Translations under genes and position numbers: made by a program
DNA from: Bog-473 sp963777485
GTDB lineage: Bacteria > Actinomycetota > Acidimicrobiia > Acidimicrobiales > RAAP-2
Direction: 5' to 3'
Length of the DNA: 64,000 nucleotides
Assembly (NCBI GenBank): GCA_963777485.1
Contig: CAVZQP010000001.1
Span: forward strand, 186,001 to 250,000
In this document: piece by piece, positions 28,179 through 36,997 of the stretch
Numbering within the stretch: position 1 is the first letter of the stretch
Layout of the letters: every line of letters begins with the position of its first letter
The notes under the pieces: model-generated
Seen by the model: only the letters and a program-made list of their open reading frames with translations
Told to the model about the DNA's origin: nothing
The model's database searches: none

Positions 28179-29134
28179 GCCGGTGCTCCCGCCAGCACGC
28201 GGTCCTCGGGAGCGAAGGCCGCGCGCAGTTGCCGGAAGTGCTCGACCGCGGGCGAGCCGGCCACCATCACGACGACATGGCGGGCGCCCGCCTCGCCGTA
28301 GCAGCGAAGGCGTTCCGCGACGACTTCGGGTGAGCCCGCCGCAAGGTGGCGGACGAACGCCTTGGGCGGCAGCCGGTACAGCTCGGACAACCAGTTGGCG
28401 CCGCGTTCGGTTGCGTCGTCGTCGCCCACGCGCGAGAAAACGACCACGCCCGCAACAACTTCGTCCGGATCGCGGCCGGCCTGCTCGGTCTCGCGCCTGA
28501 GGTGCACGAGGGCGGCGGCATAGTCGTCGGGCGTGAGGAAGAGCGGGATCCACCCGTCGCCCATGACAGCCGCCCGCCGGCGGGCCGCGTCGCTGTGCCC
28601 GCCGAACCACAGGGGGACCGGGGCCGACGTGGGCGCCATGACGTAGTCCGAGGGCCCATCGGAGGCCCACGCGGCGCGCACCGCGGCGACGCCTTCATCC
28701 ATCAGGCGGCCACGACGGTGGTAGTCCGTCTCCGCCCGCTCGTACTCGCCCTCATGGATCCCGACGCCGACCCCAAGGACGAAGCGCCCTCCTGACAGCA
28801 GCTGGAGCCCGGTGGCCTGTTTGGCCACGACCGAAGGCCGGCGCAGGGGCAGCTGGAGCACGCAGGTCCCCAACAGGGGGCGGGTCGTCGCTGCGGCCGC
28901 CACCGCGAGCGTGGTCAGCGGTTCTGCGATCGGGTGCGGCCAGTAGAGGTGGTCGACCGCCCACAAGGAATCTGCTCCGGTGGCCTCGGCCCGCCGGCAG
29001 AGCTCCGCGACCTCCGTGGCACTATCGGTAGTACTCAAGGTACTACCATCGTTCGCGACGAGTTCTCCCTGCGTAGTGGGAGGGAGGATGAGGCCTAGGC
29101 ATGGGCGGGGCGTTCGACTTCCCACCTGGGTCAC
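28175..29134 (-). CDS. LLM-class F420-type oxidoreductase
   Basis: About 319 residues. The N-terminal strand LGLILPPTTQG, then DSLWAVDHLYWPHPIAEPLTTLAVAAAAT, GTCVLQLPLRRPSVVAKQATGLQLLSGGRFVLGVGVG are standard for the F420-dependent luciferase-like family, and PLWFGGHSDAARRRAA follows. GTG 29134 and GTG 29125 are both possible starts; neither has a strong ribosome site. It is second in the minus-strand operon, after the thioesterase (32 bp) and overlapping the thiolase by 4 bp. It may oxidise or reduce an intermediate of the same acyl pathway. Confidence 0.85.
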   Translation of the reverse strand: MTQVGSRTPRPCLGLILPPTTQGELVANDGSTLSTTDSATEVAELCRRAEATGADSLWAVDHLYWPHPIAEPLTTLAVAAAATTRPLLGTCVLQLPLRRPSVVAKQATGLQLLSGGRFVLGVGVGIHEGEYERAETDYHRRGRLMDEGVAAVRAAWASDGPSDYVMAPTSAPVPLWFGGHSDAARRRAAVMGDGWIPLFLTPDDYAAALVHLRRETEQAGRDPDEVVAGVVVFSRVGDDDATERGANWLSELYRLPPKAFVRHLAAGSPEVVAERLRCYGEAGARHVVVMVAGSPAVEHFRQLRAAFAPEDRVLAGAPA

Positions 29135-29166
29135 ACCGACATAGTACGCCGGTGCGACCGCCGCGC

Positions 29167-29634
29167 CTATTCCGTCGGTGCCGGCTTTTGCACCGCAGTG
29201 CTGCCGGCAGGGGGCCCGTCGAGCACCGCCAGGCTGCAACGGGACTCGCAAATGGCGCGGCCGTCATCGTCGGTGAGGACGATCCGCCACACCTGTACGG
29301 TGCGGCCGACTCGCACCGGCGTGGCCTCGGCGGTGAGGTGGCCGTCGCGCAATCCCCGCAGGTGGCTGGCGCTCAGCTCGATCCCGACGACGCTGCGCTC
29401 CGGTCCGGCGGCGAGGGCGGCGCCGAGACTGGCGGCCGACTCGGCAAGAAGGGCGGAGACGCCTCCGTGGAGGATCCCGAAGGGCTGGTGCACCCGCCAG
29501 TCGACCGGGAGCCGCATCACGACCCGTTCGGGCCCGGCGTCGATGACCTCGACGTCGAGCAGGTCGTTGATGCCCCGCTGGCCGCCGGGCATGGTGAACG
29601 CGTCGGAGCCGGGCGGAGAGCTAGGGCTGGTCAT
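29167..29634 (-). CDS. PaaI-type thioesterase (hotdog fold)
   Basis: 155 residues. The segment HQPFGILHGGVSALLAESAASLGA contains the HGG motif and the acidic residue of the PaaI/YbgC hotdog thioesterases. PVRVGRTVQVWRIVLTDDDGRAICESRCSLAVL forms the long sheet. It hydrolyses an acyl- or aryl-CoA. ATG 29634 is the first in-frame start before the family's N terminus. It heads the operon that continues with LLM oxidoreductase, thiolase, KAS III and nucleotidyltransferase, and is divergent from the aldolase at 29671 with 36 bp between. Confidence 0.87.
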   Translation of the reverse strand: MTSPSSPPGSDAFTMPGGQRGINDLLDVEVIDAGPERVVMRLPVDWRVHQPFGILHGGVSALLAESAASLGAALAAGPERSVVGIELSASHLRGLRDGHLTAEATPVRVGRTVQVWRIVLTDDDGRAICESRCSLAVLDGPPAGSTAVQKPAPTE

Positions 29635-29670
29635 CGCCGCAGCGTAACGGGGCGACGTTAACCTGCGACC

Positions 29671-30702
29671 GTGCCCGACGGCGACGTGGTGGACCTGCGC
29701 AGCGACACCGTGACACGCCCGACCGACGCTATGCGACGCGCCATGGCCGACGCCGAGGTCGGGGACGACGACTACGGCGAGGATCCCACCGTCCGGGCCC
29801 TCGAAGAGGCCTTCGCCGCACGCGTCGGGAAAACGGCGGCGTTGTTCGTGCCGTCCGGCGTGATGGCGAACCAGATTGCGCTGCGCGTCCTGACCCGGCC
29901 CGGTACCGCGGTCGTGGCGGGCCGCCGCCAGCATGTGGTGGCCTACGAGTACGGCGCGGCGGCGATGAACGCGGGCATCCAGTTCATCGAGCTCGACGAT
30001 GGCGACGGGATGCTCGACGCGGGAGCGGTGCGCCACGCGCGCCATGCGTCGGAGCACCACCAGCCCACCGTGTCGTTGGTCGCCATCGAGAACACCCACA
30101 TGGCTGCCTCCGGCGCACCCTGGACCGAATCGGGCTTGCGCGCCCTCGCCGAGGCGGCCGAGGGTGTCCCCATCCACATGGACGGCGCGCGGCTCTTCAA
30201 CGCAGAGGCTGCGACCGGCGTCCCGGCGGCCGACTGGGCCGCCGCGGCGACGACGGTGATGTGCTGTCTCTCCAAGGGTCTCTGTGCGCCGGTCGGCTCG
30301 TTGCTCGCGGGGACCGACGACGTCATCGCCGAGGGGCGTCTCGCTCGCAAGCGCCTCGGCGGAGGCATGCGCCAAGCGGGCGTGCTCGCCGCACCCGGGC
30401 TCGTGGCGCTGCGCGAGATGACCGAGCGTCTCGGTGAGGACCACGTGCGGGCGGCCCGGCTGGCCGAGGCCGTGGCGCAACGCTGGCCCGGCTCGCTCGA
30501 AACCCGACTTGTCCGCACGAACATCGTCACATTCACACACGACGACGCCGACAAACTGCTGGCGTACCTCGAGGGCAACGGCGTGCTGGCCCACGCCATC
30601 GCGCCGGGCACGGTGCGTTTCGTCACGCATCGCGACGTCGACGATGCCGGAGTCGCCCGCGCCATCGACGCGTTGGCCGACGCGCCGGGGGTCGCGGCGT
30701 GA
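29671..30702 (+). CDS. ltaE: Threonine aldolase (beta-eliminating lyase family)
   Basis: 343 residues from GTG 29671. The opening VVDLRSDTVTRPTDAMRRAMADAEVGDDDYGEDPTV is the signature of low-specificity threonine aldolases. The PLP Lys is Lys202 in CCLSKGLCAPVGS, and HMDGARLFNAEAA carries the cofactor Asp. The enzyme cleaves L-threonine/allo-threonine to glycine and acetaldehyde. Its stop overlaps the GTG of the next LLM oxidoreductase gene by 4 bp, so the two are co-translated; the reason for that pairing is unclear. Confidence 0.92.
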   Translation: MPDGDVVDLRSDTVTRPTDAMRRAMADAEVGDDDYGEDPTVRALEEAFAARVGKTAALFVPSGVMANQIALRVLTRPGTAVVAGRRQHVVAYEYGAAAMNAGIQFIELDDGDGMLDAGAVRHARHASEHHQPTVSLVAIENTHMAASGAPWTESGLRALAEAAEGVPIHMDGARLFNAEAATGVPAADWAAAATTVMCCLSKGLCAPVGSLLAGTDDVIAEGRLARKRLGGGMRQAGVLAAPGLVALREMTERLGEDHVRAARLAEAVAQRWPGSLETRLVRTNIVTFTHDDADKLLAYLEGNGVLAHAIAPGTVRFVTHRDVDDAGVARAIDALADAPGVAA

Positions 30703-31592
30703 AGGTGCGCATCGGCATCAGCGGCGGCGGGGAGAGCGCCGGGCCGGAAGCGCTGGTGGGTTTGGCGCGCGCGATCGACGAGACGGGTTTCGACTCGCTG
30801 TGGCTGCCCGAGGTGCTCACGCGGCCCGGACCCGACCCGCTGGTCGGGTTGGGCTGGGTGGCCGGCGCGTGCCCGGGCCTCAAGCTCGGGACCACCATGT
30901 TGCTGCCGGGGCGCAACCTCGTCTGGCTCGCAAAGGCGGTCGGCACCCTCGACCAGCTGTCGGGGGGACGCTTCCTGCTCACGTTCGTGCCCGGGCTGGC
31001 CCTGGGCGGCGAGCGCTCGGCCATCGGCATCCCGACGGCCCAGCGTGCGGAGCTGATGGAGGACGCGCTCCCGGTGCTGCGCCGCCTGTGGGCGGGTGAG
31101 GTGGTCAGCCACGACGGCGTCGCAGGGTCGTTCGCCGACGTCTCGGTGTCCCCCCTTCCCGTGCAGGACCCCTTCGACGTGTGGCTCGGCGGCAATGTGC
31201 CGTCCGCGCTGGAGCGCTGCGGCCGCCTGGCCGACGGCTGGATCCCCGCCTTCTGCACGCCGGCCGACGCGGCGGCCGGCAAAGAAGTGATCGACAAGGT
31301 GGCGGCCGAGCACGGACGCGCCATCAGCCCCGAGCACTTCGGAGTGAGCCTGGCCTACGCCCCCGAGGGCTTCGACGTGACGTCGCTCGCGTCGACGCCG
31401 TTGGCGCGGCGGGCCCGCGGTCGGCCCCTCGAAGAGATCATCCCGGTCGGGATGGCGGGCCTGCGCGCCCTCATCGAACGGTTCCTCGAGGTCGGTTTCT
31501 CCAAGTTCATCGTGCGCCCCCTCGGGCCGCCCGACGATTGGCGGGCCGAGCTCGACGTGCTGGCCGCAGAAGTAGGCCACCTCCAGACGTGA
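30699..31592 (+). CDS. LLM-class F420-type oxidoreductase
   Basis: 297 residues from GTG 30699. It opens with RIGISGGGESAGPEALVGLARAIDETGFDSLWLPEV, then KLGTTMLLPGRNLVWLAKAVGTLDQLSGGRFLLTF, and DVWLGGNVPSALERCGRLADGW. These are the conserved strands of the luciferase-like fold that hold F420 or FMN. It differs clearly from the enzymes at 9042 and 28175, so it is not a recent duplicate. Its start overlaps the threonine aldolase stop. The gene ends 35 bp before the PIG-L deacetylase gene. Confidence 0.87.
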   Translation: MKVRIGISGGGESAGPEALVGLARAIDETGFDSLWLPEVLTRPGPDPLVGLGWVAGACPGLKLGTTMLLPGRNLVWLAKAVGTLDQLSGGRFLLTFVPGLALGGERSAIGIPTAQRAELMEDALPVLRRLWAGEVVSHDGVAGSFADVSVSPLPVQDPFDVWLGGNVPSALERCGRLADGWIPAFCTPADAAAGKEVIDKVAAEHGRAISPEHFGVSLAYAPEGFDVTSLASTPLARRARGRPLEEIIPVGMAGLRALIERFLEVGFSKFIVRPLGPPDDWRAELDVLAAEVGHLQT

Positions 31593-31627
31593 CGACGGGG
31601 CGCCTGCGCCCCCTACGCTGCCTACCG

Positions 31628-32449
31628 ATGCCAGCCGAACCCCTCACCCTCATGGCGGTGCACGCCCATCCTGATGACGAGGCCATCGGCACCGGGGGCA
31701 TCCTGGCCCGTTACGCCGAGGAAGGCGTGCAGACGGTCCTCGTCACCTGTACCAACGGGGAGCTGGGTGATGCGCCGGGCGGACTGAAACCGGACGATCC
31801 CGGCCACGACGAGGAGGTCGTCGTCCCGTTGCGACGAGCCGAGTTGGAGGCAAGCTGCGAGGTGCTCGGCGTGTCGCACCTCGAGCTGCTCGGGTACCAC
31901 GACTCGGGCATGGACGGATGGCCGCAGAACGACGCGTCCGGATCGTTCTGGCGGACACCGGTGGAGGAGCCGGCGGCCCGGCTGGCCGATCTCATGCGCA
32001 AGTACCGGCCGCAGGTGGTGGTGACGTACGACGAGAACGGCTTCTACGGCCATCCCGACCACATCCAGGCCAACCGGATCACGCTCGCCGCCGTCAACGC
32101 GTCCAGCATCCCGGCCAAGCTCTACTACACGGCGCTGCCCCGCTCCGCGCTGAAGGGCTTTCGTGAACTGCTCGAGGAGACCGGCATCGAGGGGCCACAG
32201 GAGGTCGAGGAGAACCCGGACTTCGGGACACCTGACGAGCTCGTGACGACACGGATCGACGTCAGCGCGGTGACGGGCCGCAAGTACGCGTCGCTGGCCG
32301 CTCACGCCAGCCAGAGCGACAACATCTTCTTCCTCGAGATGGGCGAAGAGGTGTTCTCGCGGATCATGAACGCGGAGTACTTCGTGCGCGTCCTGAATAC
32401 GACGAAGGCGCCGGTGCCCGAGGAGGATCTCTTCGCCGGACTCCGCTGA
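31628..32449 (+). CDS. PIG-L family deacetylase (mycothiol MshB/Mca-like)
   Basis: 273 residues from ATG 31628. The zinc site is complete: HAHPDDEAIGTGG near the N terminus (His, Asp, Asp) and the distal His in NGFYGHPDHIQAN. TNGELGD and LGYHDSGMDG are also typical. Actinobacterial members deacetylate GlcNAc-inositol in mycothiol synthesis (MshB) or cleave mycothiol S-conjugates (Mca). The length and the YDENGFYGHPDH segment lean to the Mca side, but I cannot separate the two by eye. No other mycothiol gene is in the window. Confidence 0.85.
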   Translation: MPAEPLTLMAVHAHPDDEAIGTGGILARYAEEGVQTVLVTCTNGELGDAPGGLKPDDPGHDEEVVVPLRRAELEASCEVLGVSHLELLGYHDSGMDGWPQNDASGSFWRTPVEEPAARLADLMRKYRPQVVVTYDENGFYGHPDHIQANRITLAAVNASSIPAKLYYTALPRSALKGFRELLEETGIEGPQEVEENPDFGTPDELVTTRIDVSAVTGRKYASLAAHASQSDNIFFLEMGEEVFSRIMNAEYFVRVLNTTKAPVPEEDLFAGLR

Positions 32450-32645
32450 GCGGAGCCGGGCCGGGCCCACGCCCAACCGGGAGCAGGGACGTAGACCCGG
32501 CCCGGGGATCCCGTCCTACGCCCCTCCCTGCAGCAAGAGGCGACGTGGGCCGTGGTGAGGTCTACGTGGGATCCCGCCTGCGGGATTGTTGCGTCGTTGG
32601 GGGACGGGGGAATCCGGGCCGCGCGATCGCCCGTATACCCAGGTA

Positions 32646-33236
32646 ATGAGAGAATCTCGCGTGGCCGAGGGCGAGTTGTCCGACGACGGCCTGCTGGCCG
32701 GCATGGCGCTCGGGGAGCAGGCTGCGGCCGTCGCGTTCGTGCGCCGCTACCAGCGCCGCGTCTTCGGGCTGGCCTACTCCATGACCGGCGACGCGGGCAC
32801 AGCCGAGGACGTGGCCCAGGAGGCGATGATCCGGGTCTGGAAGCACGCGCCCGTCTTCGACCCGAGGCGAGGATCGGTCGCGTCCTGGGTCCTCACCATC
32901 ACGCGCAACCTGGCCATCGATGCCCTGCGGTTGCGGCGGGCCGTGCCGACCGACCCCGACGACTTCGCGGCGGCGGCGTTCCGGAGCAACGAGCACAACC
33001 CGGAGGACGCGGTACAGCGTGGGGACGTCCGCCACGTCGTGCGCGACGCCCTCGAGGTCCTGTCACCCGAACAGCGGCGCGCGGTCGTCCTGGCGGCCGT
33101 GTACGGCCGCACCGCACTCGAGATCAGCGAGTCCGAGGGCATTCCGCTGGGAACGGCAAAGACCCGCATTCGCACGGCTCTCATCCGCCTGCGGGCCGCC
33201 GTCGAACAACCTGAGGGGGTGAGCGATGAGCGATGA
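32646..33236 (+). CDS. ECF RNA polymerase sigma factor (SigK-like)
   Basis: 196 residues from ATG 32646 (the frame opens 60 bp earlier without a better start). Region 2 covers RRYQRRVFGLAYSMTGDAGTAEDVAQEAMIRVWKHAPVFD and the -10 recognising WVLTITRNLAIDALR. Region 4 covers VLSPEQRRAVVLAAVYGRTALEISESEGIPLGTAKTRIRTALIRLR with the -35 helix. The adjacent overlapping gene encodes a zinc-binding anti-sigma factor, which should keep it inactive until a redox or envelope signal. A 6-bp-stem hairpin (32571-32586) lies about 60 bp upstream of the start. Confidence 0.9.
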   Translation: MRESRVAEGELSDDGLLAGMALGEQAAAVAFVRRYQRRVFGLAYSMTGDAGTAEDVAQEAMIRVWKHAPVFDPRRGSVASWVLTITRNLAIDALRLRRAVPTDPDDFAAAAFRSNEHNPEDAVQRGDVRHVVRDALEVLSPEQRRAVVLAAVYGRTALEISESEGIPLGTAKTRIRTALIRLRAAVEQPEGVSDER

Positions 33237-33906
33237 CATGAGTGCACACCGGTGCGAGCAGTACCAGGCAGAGCTCTCCGAGCTCGCCCTCGGTGTGCTG
33301 ACCGGGCGCGACCGCGCTCGGACTCTGGCCCACGTGGAGTCCTGCCCGCGCTGCGCGGAGGAGCTCGAACAGCTCTCCCACGCCGCCGACGCGGTGGTGC
33401 AGGCGGCGCCCGAGGCGGAGCCGCCGATGGGGTTCGAGGTCCGGCTCTTCGAGCGGATGGGCGTGGCGGACCTTCATCGCCCGAGTCGCTTCCGCTCCCC
33501 CCGCTGGGTTGCGGGCGCGCTGTCCGCCGCGGCGGCGGTCGTCGCGTTGGCTGTCGGGCTCAGCCTCGGCCTGTCATCGTCGACGGCCCCGACCCAGACC
33601 GCAGCTCCGGCGCACAGTGTCGTCTCGGCCAACCTGGTCGAGAACGGAACGGTGGTGGGTCGGGTCGCGACCCACGGCGGCACGCACCCCTGGATGTGGA
33701 TGATGGTCGTCGACTCGAGCGCCCGGGGCACGGTCAACTGCATCATCGTGACGTCCGACGGCGTCAGCCAGCAGGTCGGGACGTTCGTCGCCACGAAGGG
33801 CTACGGCGCGTGGGTCGCACCGCTCACCGTCGACCCGAAGGACATTCGCAGCGCCGAAGTCGTCGCGCCCAACGGCACGGTGATCGCCACCGCCGCGCTG
33901 GGCTGA
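33226..33906 (+). CDS. Membrane anti-sigma factor with zinc-binding domain (RskA-like)
   Basis: 226 residues; its ATG lies 11 bp inside the sigma gene and follows GAGGGGGTGAG. The cytoplasmic ZAS motif is His36-x3-Cys40-x2-Cys43 (HVESCPRC), with Cys10 as likely fourth ligand. A membrane helix spans about residues 92-112 (VAGALSAAAAVVALAVGLSLG). The outer domain (VVSANLVENGTVVGRVATHGG to the end) matches the RskA C-terminal fold, a beta sandwich. It should bind the ECF sigma factor and release it on a signal through the zinc site or by proteolysis. Confidence 0.9.
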   Translation: MSDDMSAHRCEQYQAELSELALGVLTGRDRARTLAHVESCPRCAEELEQLSHAADAVVQAAPEAEPPMGFEVRLFERMGVADLHRPSRFRSPRWVAGALSAAAAVVALAVGLSLGLSSSTAPTQTAAPAHSVVSANLVENGTVVGRVATHGGTHPWMWMMVVDSSARGTVNCIIVTSDGVSQQVGTFVATKGYGAWVAPLTVDPKDIRSAEVVAPNGTVIATAALG

Positions 33907-33916
33907 CGCCCCGTGG

Positions 33917-35368
33917 CTAGTAGCGGTACGTGTCGGGCTTGTAAGGGCCCTCGACCGGCACGCCGATGTAGTCGGCCTGCTCCCGGCTCAGGGTCGTGAG
34001 CTTCACACCCAGCGCGGCAAGGTGCAGGCGGGCGACCTTCTCGTCGAGGTGCTTCGGGAGCACATAGACGTCATTGACGTACTGCCCGGTCTGGGTGAAC
34101 AGCTCGAGCTGCGCCATGGTCTGGTTGGTGAACGAGTTCGACATCACGAAGCTCGGGTGTCCGGTTGCATTGCCGAGGTTCAACAGACGCCCCTCCGACA
34201 GGACGATGATGGCGTGGCCGTCCGGGAAGACCCACTTGTCGACCTGGGGCTTGATGTTCACCCGCTCGACGCCGGGCGTCTTCGCCAGGCCGGCCATGTC
34301 GATCTCGTTGTCGAAGTGACCGATGTTGCCGACGATGGCCTGGTGCTTCATGGCCGCCATGTGCTCGGCGGTGATGATGTCCTTGTTCCCCGTGGTCGTG
34401 ATGATGACATCGGCGATAGGGAGGACGTCCTCCAGCGTCGTCACCTGGAACCCTTCCATCGCAGCCTGCAGCGCGCAGATGGGGTCGACCTCGGTGACCA
34501 CGACTCGGGCGCCCTGTCCAGCGAGTGACTGCGCGCAACCCTTGCCGACGTCGCCATAGCCGCAGACGACTGCGACCTTGCCCCCGATGAGCACATCGGT
34601 AGCGCGGTTGATCCCATCGACCAGTGAGTGGCGGCAGCCGTACTTGTTGTCGAACTTCGACTTGGTGACCGAGTCGTTGACGTTGATCGCCGGGAACAGG
34701 AGCTCGCCCTTCTTGGCCATGTCGGCCAGCCGGTGGACGCCGGTGGTGGTCTCCTCCGTCACGCCCTTGATGCCATTGGCGATGGAGGTCCAGCGGCCGG
34801 CGTCGTCGGCCAGGCTCCGGCCGAGCAGCGCGAGCACGACGGCAAATTCCTCGGACTCGGCGGTCGAGGGGTCGGGGACGCTGCCCGCCTTCTCGAACTC
34901 GACGCCCTTGTGCACCAGGAGCGTGGCGTCGCCGCCGTCGTCGAGGATCATGTTGGGCCCACCCTCGCCGGGCCACAGCAGCGCCTGCTCGGTGCACCAC
35001 CAGTACTCCTCGAGCGTCTCGCCCTTCCAGGCGAACACGGGCACTCCCTCGGGTGCGTCGACGTTCCCTTCCGGGCCGACCGCCACGGCGGCGGCGGCGT
35101 GGTCCTGGGTGGAGAAGATGTTGCAGCTGGCCCACCGGACCTTGGCACCGAGGGCGGTGAGGGTCTCGATGAGCACGGCCGTCTGCACGGTCATGTGGAG
35201 CGAGCCTGTGATGCGGGCGCCGGCCAGTGGCTGGCTGGCGGCGAACTCGGCGCGCATGGCCATGAGGCCGGGCATCTCGTGTTCGGCCAGCTCGATCTCC
35301 TTGCGGCCGAAACCGGCAAGGGATAGATCGGCAACCTTGTAGGGCATGGCAGTGGCGGGGGTCGTCAT
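33917..35368 (-). CDS. ahcY: S-adenosylhomocysteinase
   Basis: 483 residues, the normal actinobacterial length. It contains the substrate-binding SLHMTVQTAVLIETL, FSTQDHAAAA, NVNDSVTKSKFDNKYGCRHS with the catalytic Lys/Asp, the NAD motif CGYGDVGKG, and the C-terminal YKPDTYRY that closes the active site of the neighbouring subunit. It splits S-adenosylhomocysteine to adenosine and homocysteine, which sustains methylation; four methyltransferase-type genes lie within the next 13 kb. ATG 35368 is preceded by AAGGAG. The leader (35369-35490) holds a perfect hairpin (see 35455). Confidence 0.97.
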   Translation of the reverse strand: MTTPATAMPYKVADLSLAGFGRKEIELAEHEMPGLMAMRAEFAASQPLAGARITGSLHMTVQTAVLIETLTALGAKVRWASCNIFSTQDHAAAAVAVGPEGNVDAPEGVPVFAWKGETLEEYWWCTEQALLWPGEGGPNMILDDGGDATLLVHKGVEFEKAGSVPDPSTAESEEFAVVLALLGRSLADDAGRWTSIANGIKGVTEETTTGVHRLADMAKKGELLFPAINVNDSVTKSKFDNKYGCRHSLVDGINRATDVLIGGKVAVVCGYGDVGKGCAQSLAGQGARVVVTEVDPICALQAAMEGFQVTTLEDVLPIADVIITTTGNKDIITAEHMAAMKHQAIVGNIGHFDNEIDMAGLAKTPGVERVNIKPQVDKWVFPDGHAIIVLSEGRLLNLGNATGHPSFVMSNSFTNQTMAQLELFTQTGQYVNDVYVLPKHLDEKVARLHLAALGVKLTTLSREQADYIGVPVEGPYKPDTYRY

Positions 35369-35454
35369 GACGGCTCCTTGTGAATTGGATTCGGACGTGC
35401 GCTTAGGGCGCGCAAATATGCGGCGGGCCTGACGGCGGAAGCGCAACGCACGTG

Positions 35455-35472
35455 CTCCGACCTCTGTCGGAG
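35455..35472 (-). promoter_or_regulatory. Hairpin in the ahcY leader
   Basis: CTCCGAC (35455-35461) and GTCGGAG (35466-35472) make a perfect 7-bp stem with a CTCT loop (AGAG in the ahcY transcript), about 87 bp upstream of the ahcY ATG. A second weak helix GCGC/GCGC lies nearer the gene. SAH riboswitches are known upstream of ahcY genes, but I could not match the conserved core of that class here, so the function is open. Confidence 0.35.
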
Positions 35473-35595
35473 GCCGTGTACCCGGTACAGAGGATACGCC
35501 GCCGCCGGGGGAGGGTGGCGCACACACCCCTGAACAGGGGCTCACAGAATCCTCACATGGCTTCCGTACCCTCATCGTGGAGGAAGGAGGTCCCG

Positions 35596-36948
35596 GTGAG
35601 GGACATGGTGATGCAGATGACCGGCTCGAACGGGGTGCTGTCGGTCCCCAACGAACATCTACCGGGATTGGTCGTCCTGATCCTGATCGGGCCCGTGGTC
35701 TGGCTCGCGCTGGCCGGCCTCCGCACTCTCGCAACCCGCCGGGTCGGCTGGGCGCAACGGGCGCAGCGGCGCCTCGACGCGTTGCCGTTCGCGGGCAAGG
35801 TCGTGCTTTTCGGGACCTTGGTCGGCGCACTGGTGCACGCCGTGATCGTGCCGACCCACTGGGGTGACGCGCGGGTCACCGCGATCCTGTTCATCGCCGA
35901 CACCGTCGGCTTCGCCGTCGCGTTCTGGTGGACGTTCGCGGGTCAGCGCCACTGGCGGCTCGTTTCCGCCGCCATGTTGGGTGGCACTGCGTGTGGGTAC
36001 GCCCTCTACATCCTCATGGGATGGGAGACCATGGATTTGGTCGGCCTCATCACCACCACGATCGAAGCGGCGGCAGCCCTCGTCGTCCTTTCGCCCGCGG
36101 TCGCCGGTTCGGCGTCGCCCACCCGCCAGCACGGCGCCGCCATCGCGGCTGTCCCGGTCGCGCTGGTGGCGCTGCTGGGCACCAATGTCCTCGCCGGCGC
36201 CACGACCGCCACTGCTTCGCCGGCCACTGCCGCACCTGGCAGCGCACCGTCCCATCGGGCCTCGTCTCAGAACACGTCGATGGCGGGAATGTCGGGTTCG
36301 AGCGCACACGACGCCGCGCTCTCACTGCCGACCGCGTCGCAGGCCGGCAGTATCGAGTGGCCCGACGACATGTCGAGCATGGCGGCCGGGATGAAGATGG
36401 CCGAGCCGAATTGCACCGCACAACCGACTTCCGCCCAACAGCAGGCCGCCGTCACCCTGGTCAATCAAACAGTCGCAGATGCCCAGAAGTACACCAGCCT
36501 GGCGACAGCGAAGGCAGCCGGCTACGTACCGGTCACCCGGAGCGGGGCGCGCATCGTGCACTACATCAACCCCGCGTACTACCGATCGGGCGCCGTCCTG
36601 AATCCGAACGAGATCCCGGCCCTCGTCTATGTGAACACAGCGCACGGTGCAGTGCTCTCCGCCGCCATGTACCTGGACCCGCACGTGGTCACGCCTCCGC
36701 AACCGGGCGGTTGCCTGACGCAGTGGCACATCCACACCGACCTGTGCTTCAGCTCCGGACGGGTGGTCGGGAACAACAGCAACGGCTCATGTGCCACGGG
36801 GAGCACCAATCGGGTGACGCAACCGATGATGCACGTGTGGATGACACCCGTATCGGGCGGTCCACTGGCGCCCGACCCGCCGGCTCTCTCCGAGGTGGAG
36901 GCGGCGGCGCAGACGCCACCGCTGAATCCTCCCAACGCCACGGCCTGA
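35596..36948 (+). CDS. Polytopic membrane protein with exported His/Met/Cys-rich domain
   Basis: 450 residues from GTG 35596, preceded by AGGAAGGAGG. The first ~185 residues contain about six hydrophobic helices (starting GLVVLILIGPVVWLALAGL). A flexible Ala/Ser/Thr linker follows with Met-rich bits (NTSMAGMSG, DDMSSMAAGMKMAE). The C-terminal domain (about 275-450) has VHYINPAYY, QWHIHTDLCFSSG, a Cys pair (PGGC.. and GSC..) and QPMMHVWMTP. His-x-His, Cys and Met clusters suggest metal, perhaps copper, binding outside the cell. I do not recognise a named family. It is divergent from ahcY. Confidence 0.7.
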   Translation: MRDMVMQMTGSNGVLSVPNEHLPGLVVLILIGPVVWLALAGLRTLATRRVGWAQRAQRRLDALPFAGKVVLFGTLVGALVHAVIVPTHWGDARVTAILFIADTVGFAVAFWWTFAGQRHWRLVSAAMLGGTACGYALYILMGWETMDLVGLITTTIEAAAALVVLSPAVAGSASPTRQHGAAIAAVPVALVALLGTNVLAGATTATASPATAAPGSAPSHRASSQNTSMAGMSGSSAHDAALSLPTASQAGSIEWPDDMSSMAAGMKMAEPNCTAQPTSAQQQAAVTLVNQTVADAQKYTSLATAKAAGYVPVTRSGARIVHYINPAYYRSGAVLNPNEIPALVYVNTAHGAVLSAAMYLDPHVVTPPQPGGCLTQWHIHTDLCFSSGRVVGNNSNGSCATGSTNRVTQPMMHVWMTPVSGGPLAPDPPALSEVEAAAQTPPLNPPNATA

Positions 36949-36997
36949 GCGCTCCCGAACTCCGAACCGGTCGACGGGCGCTCCCTGCCCCTTCGCT

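Noticed and set aside
35369..35490. Classical SAH riboswitch upstream of ahcY
   Set aside because: I could not find the conserved core that pairs GAGGAGCGCTGC with CAGGCTCGG; only a simple hairpin is clear.
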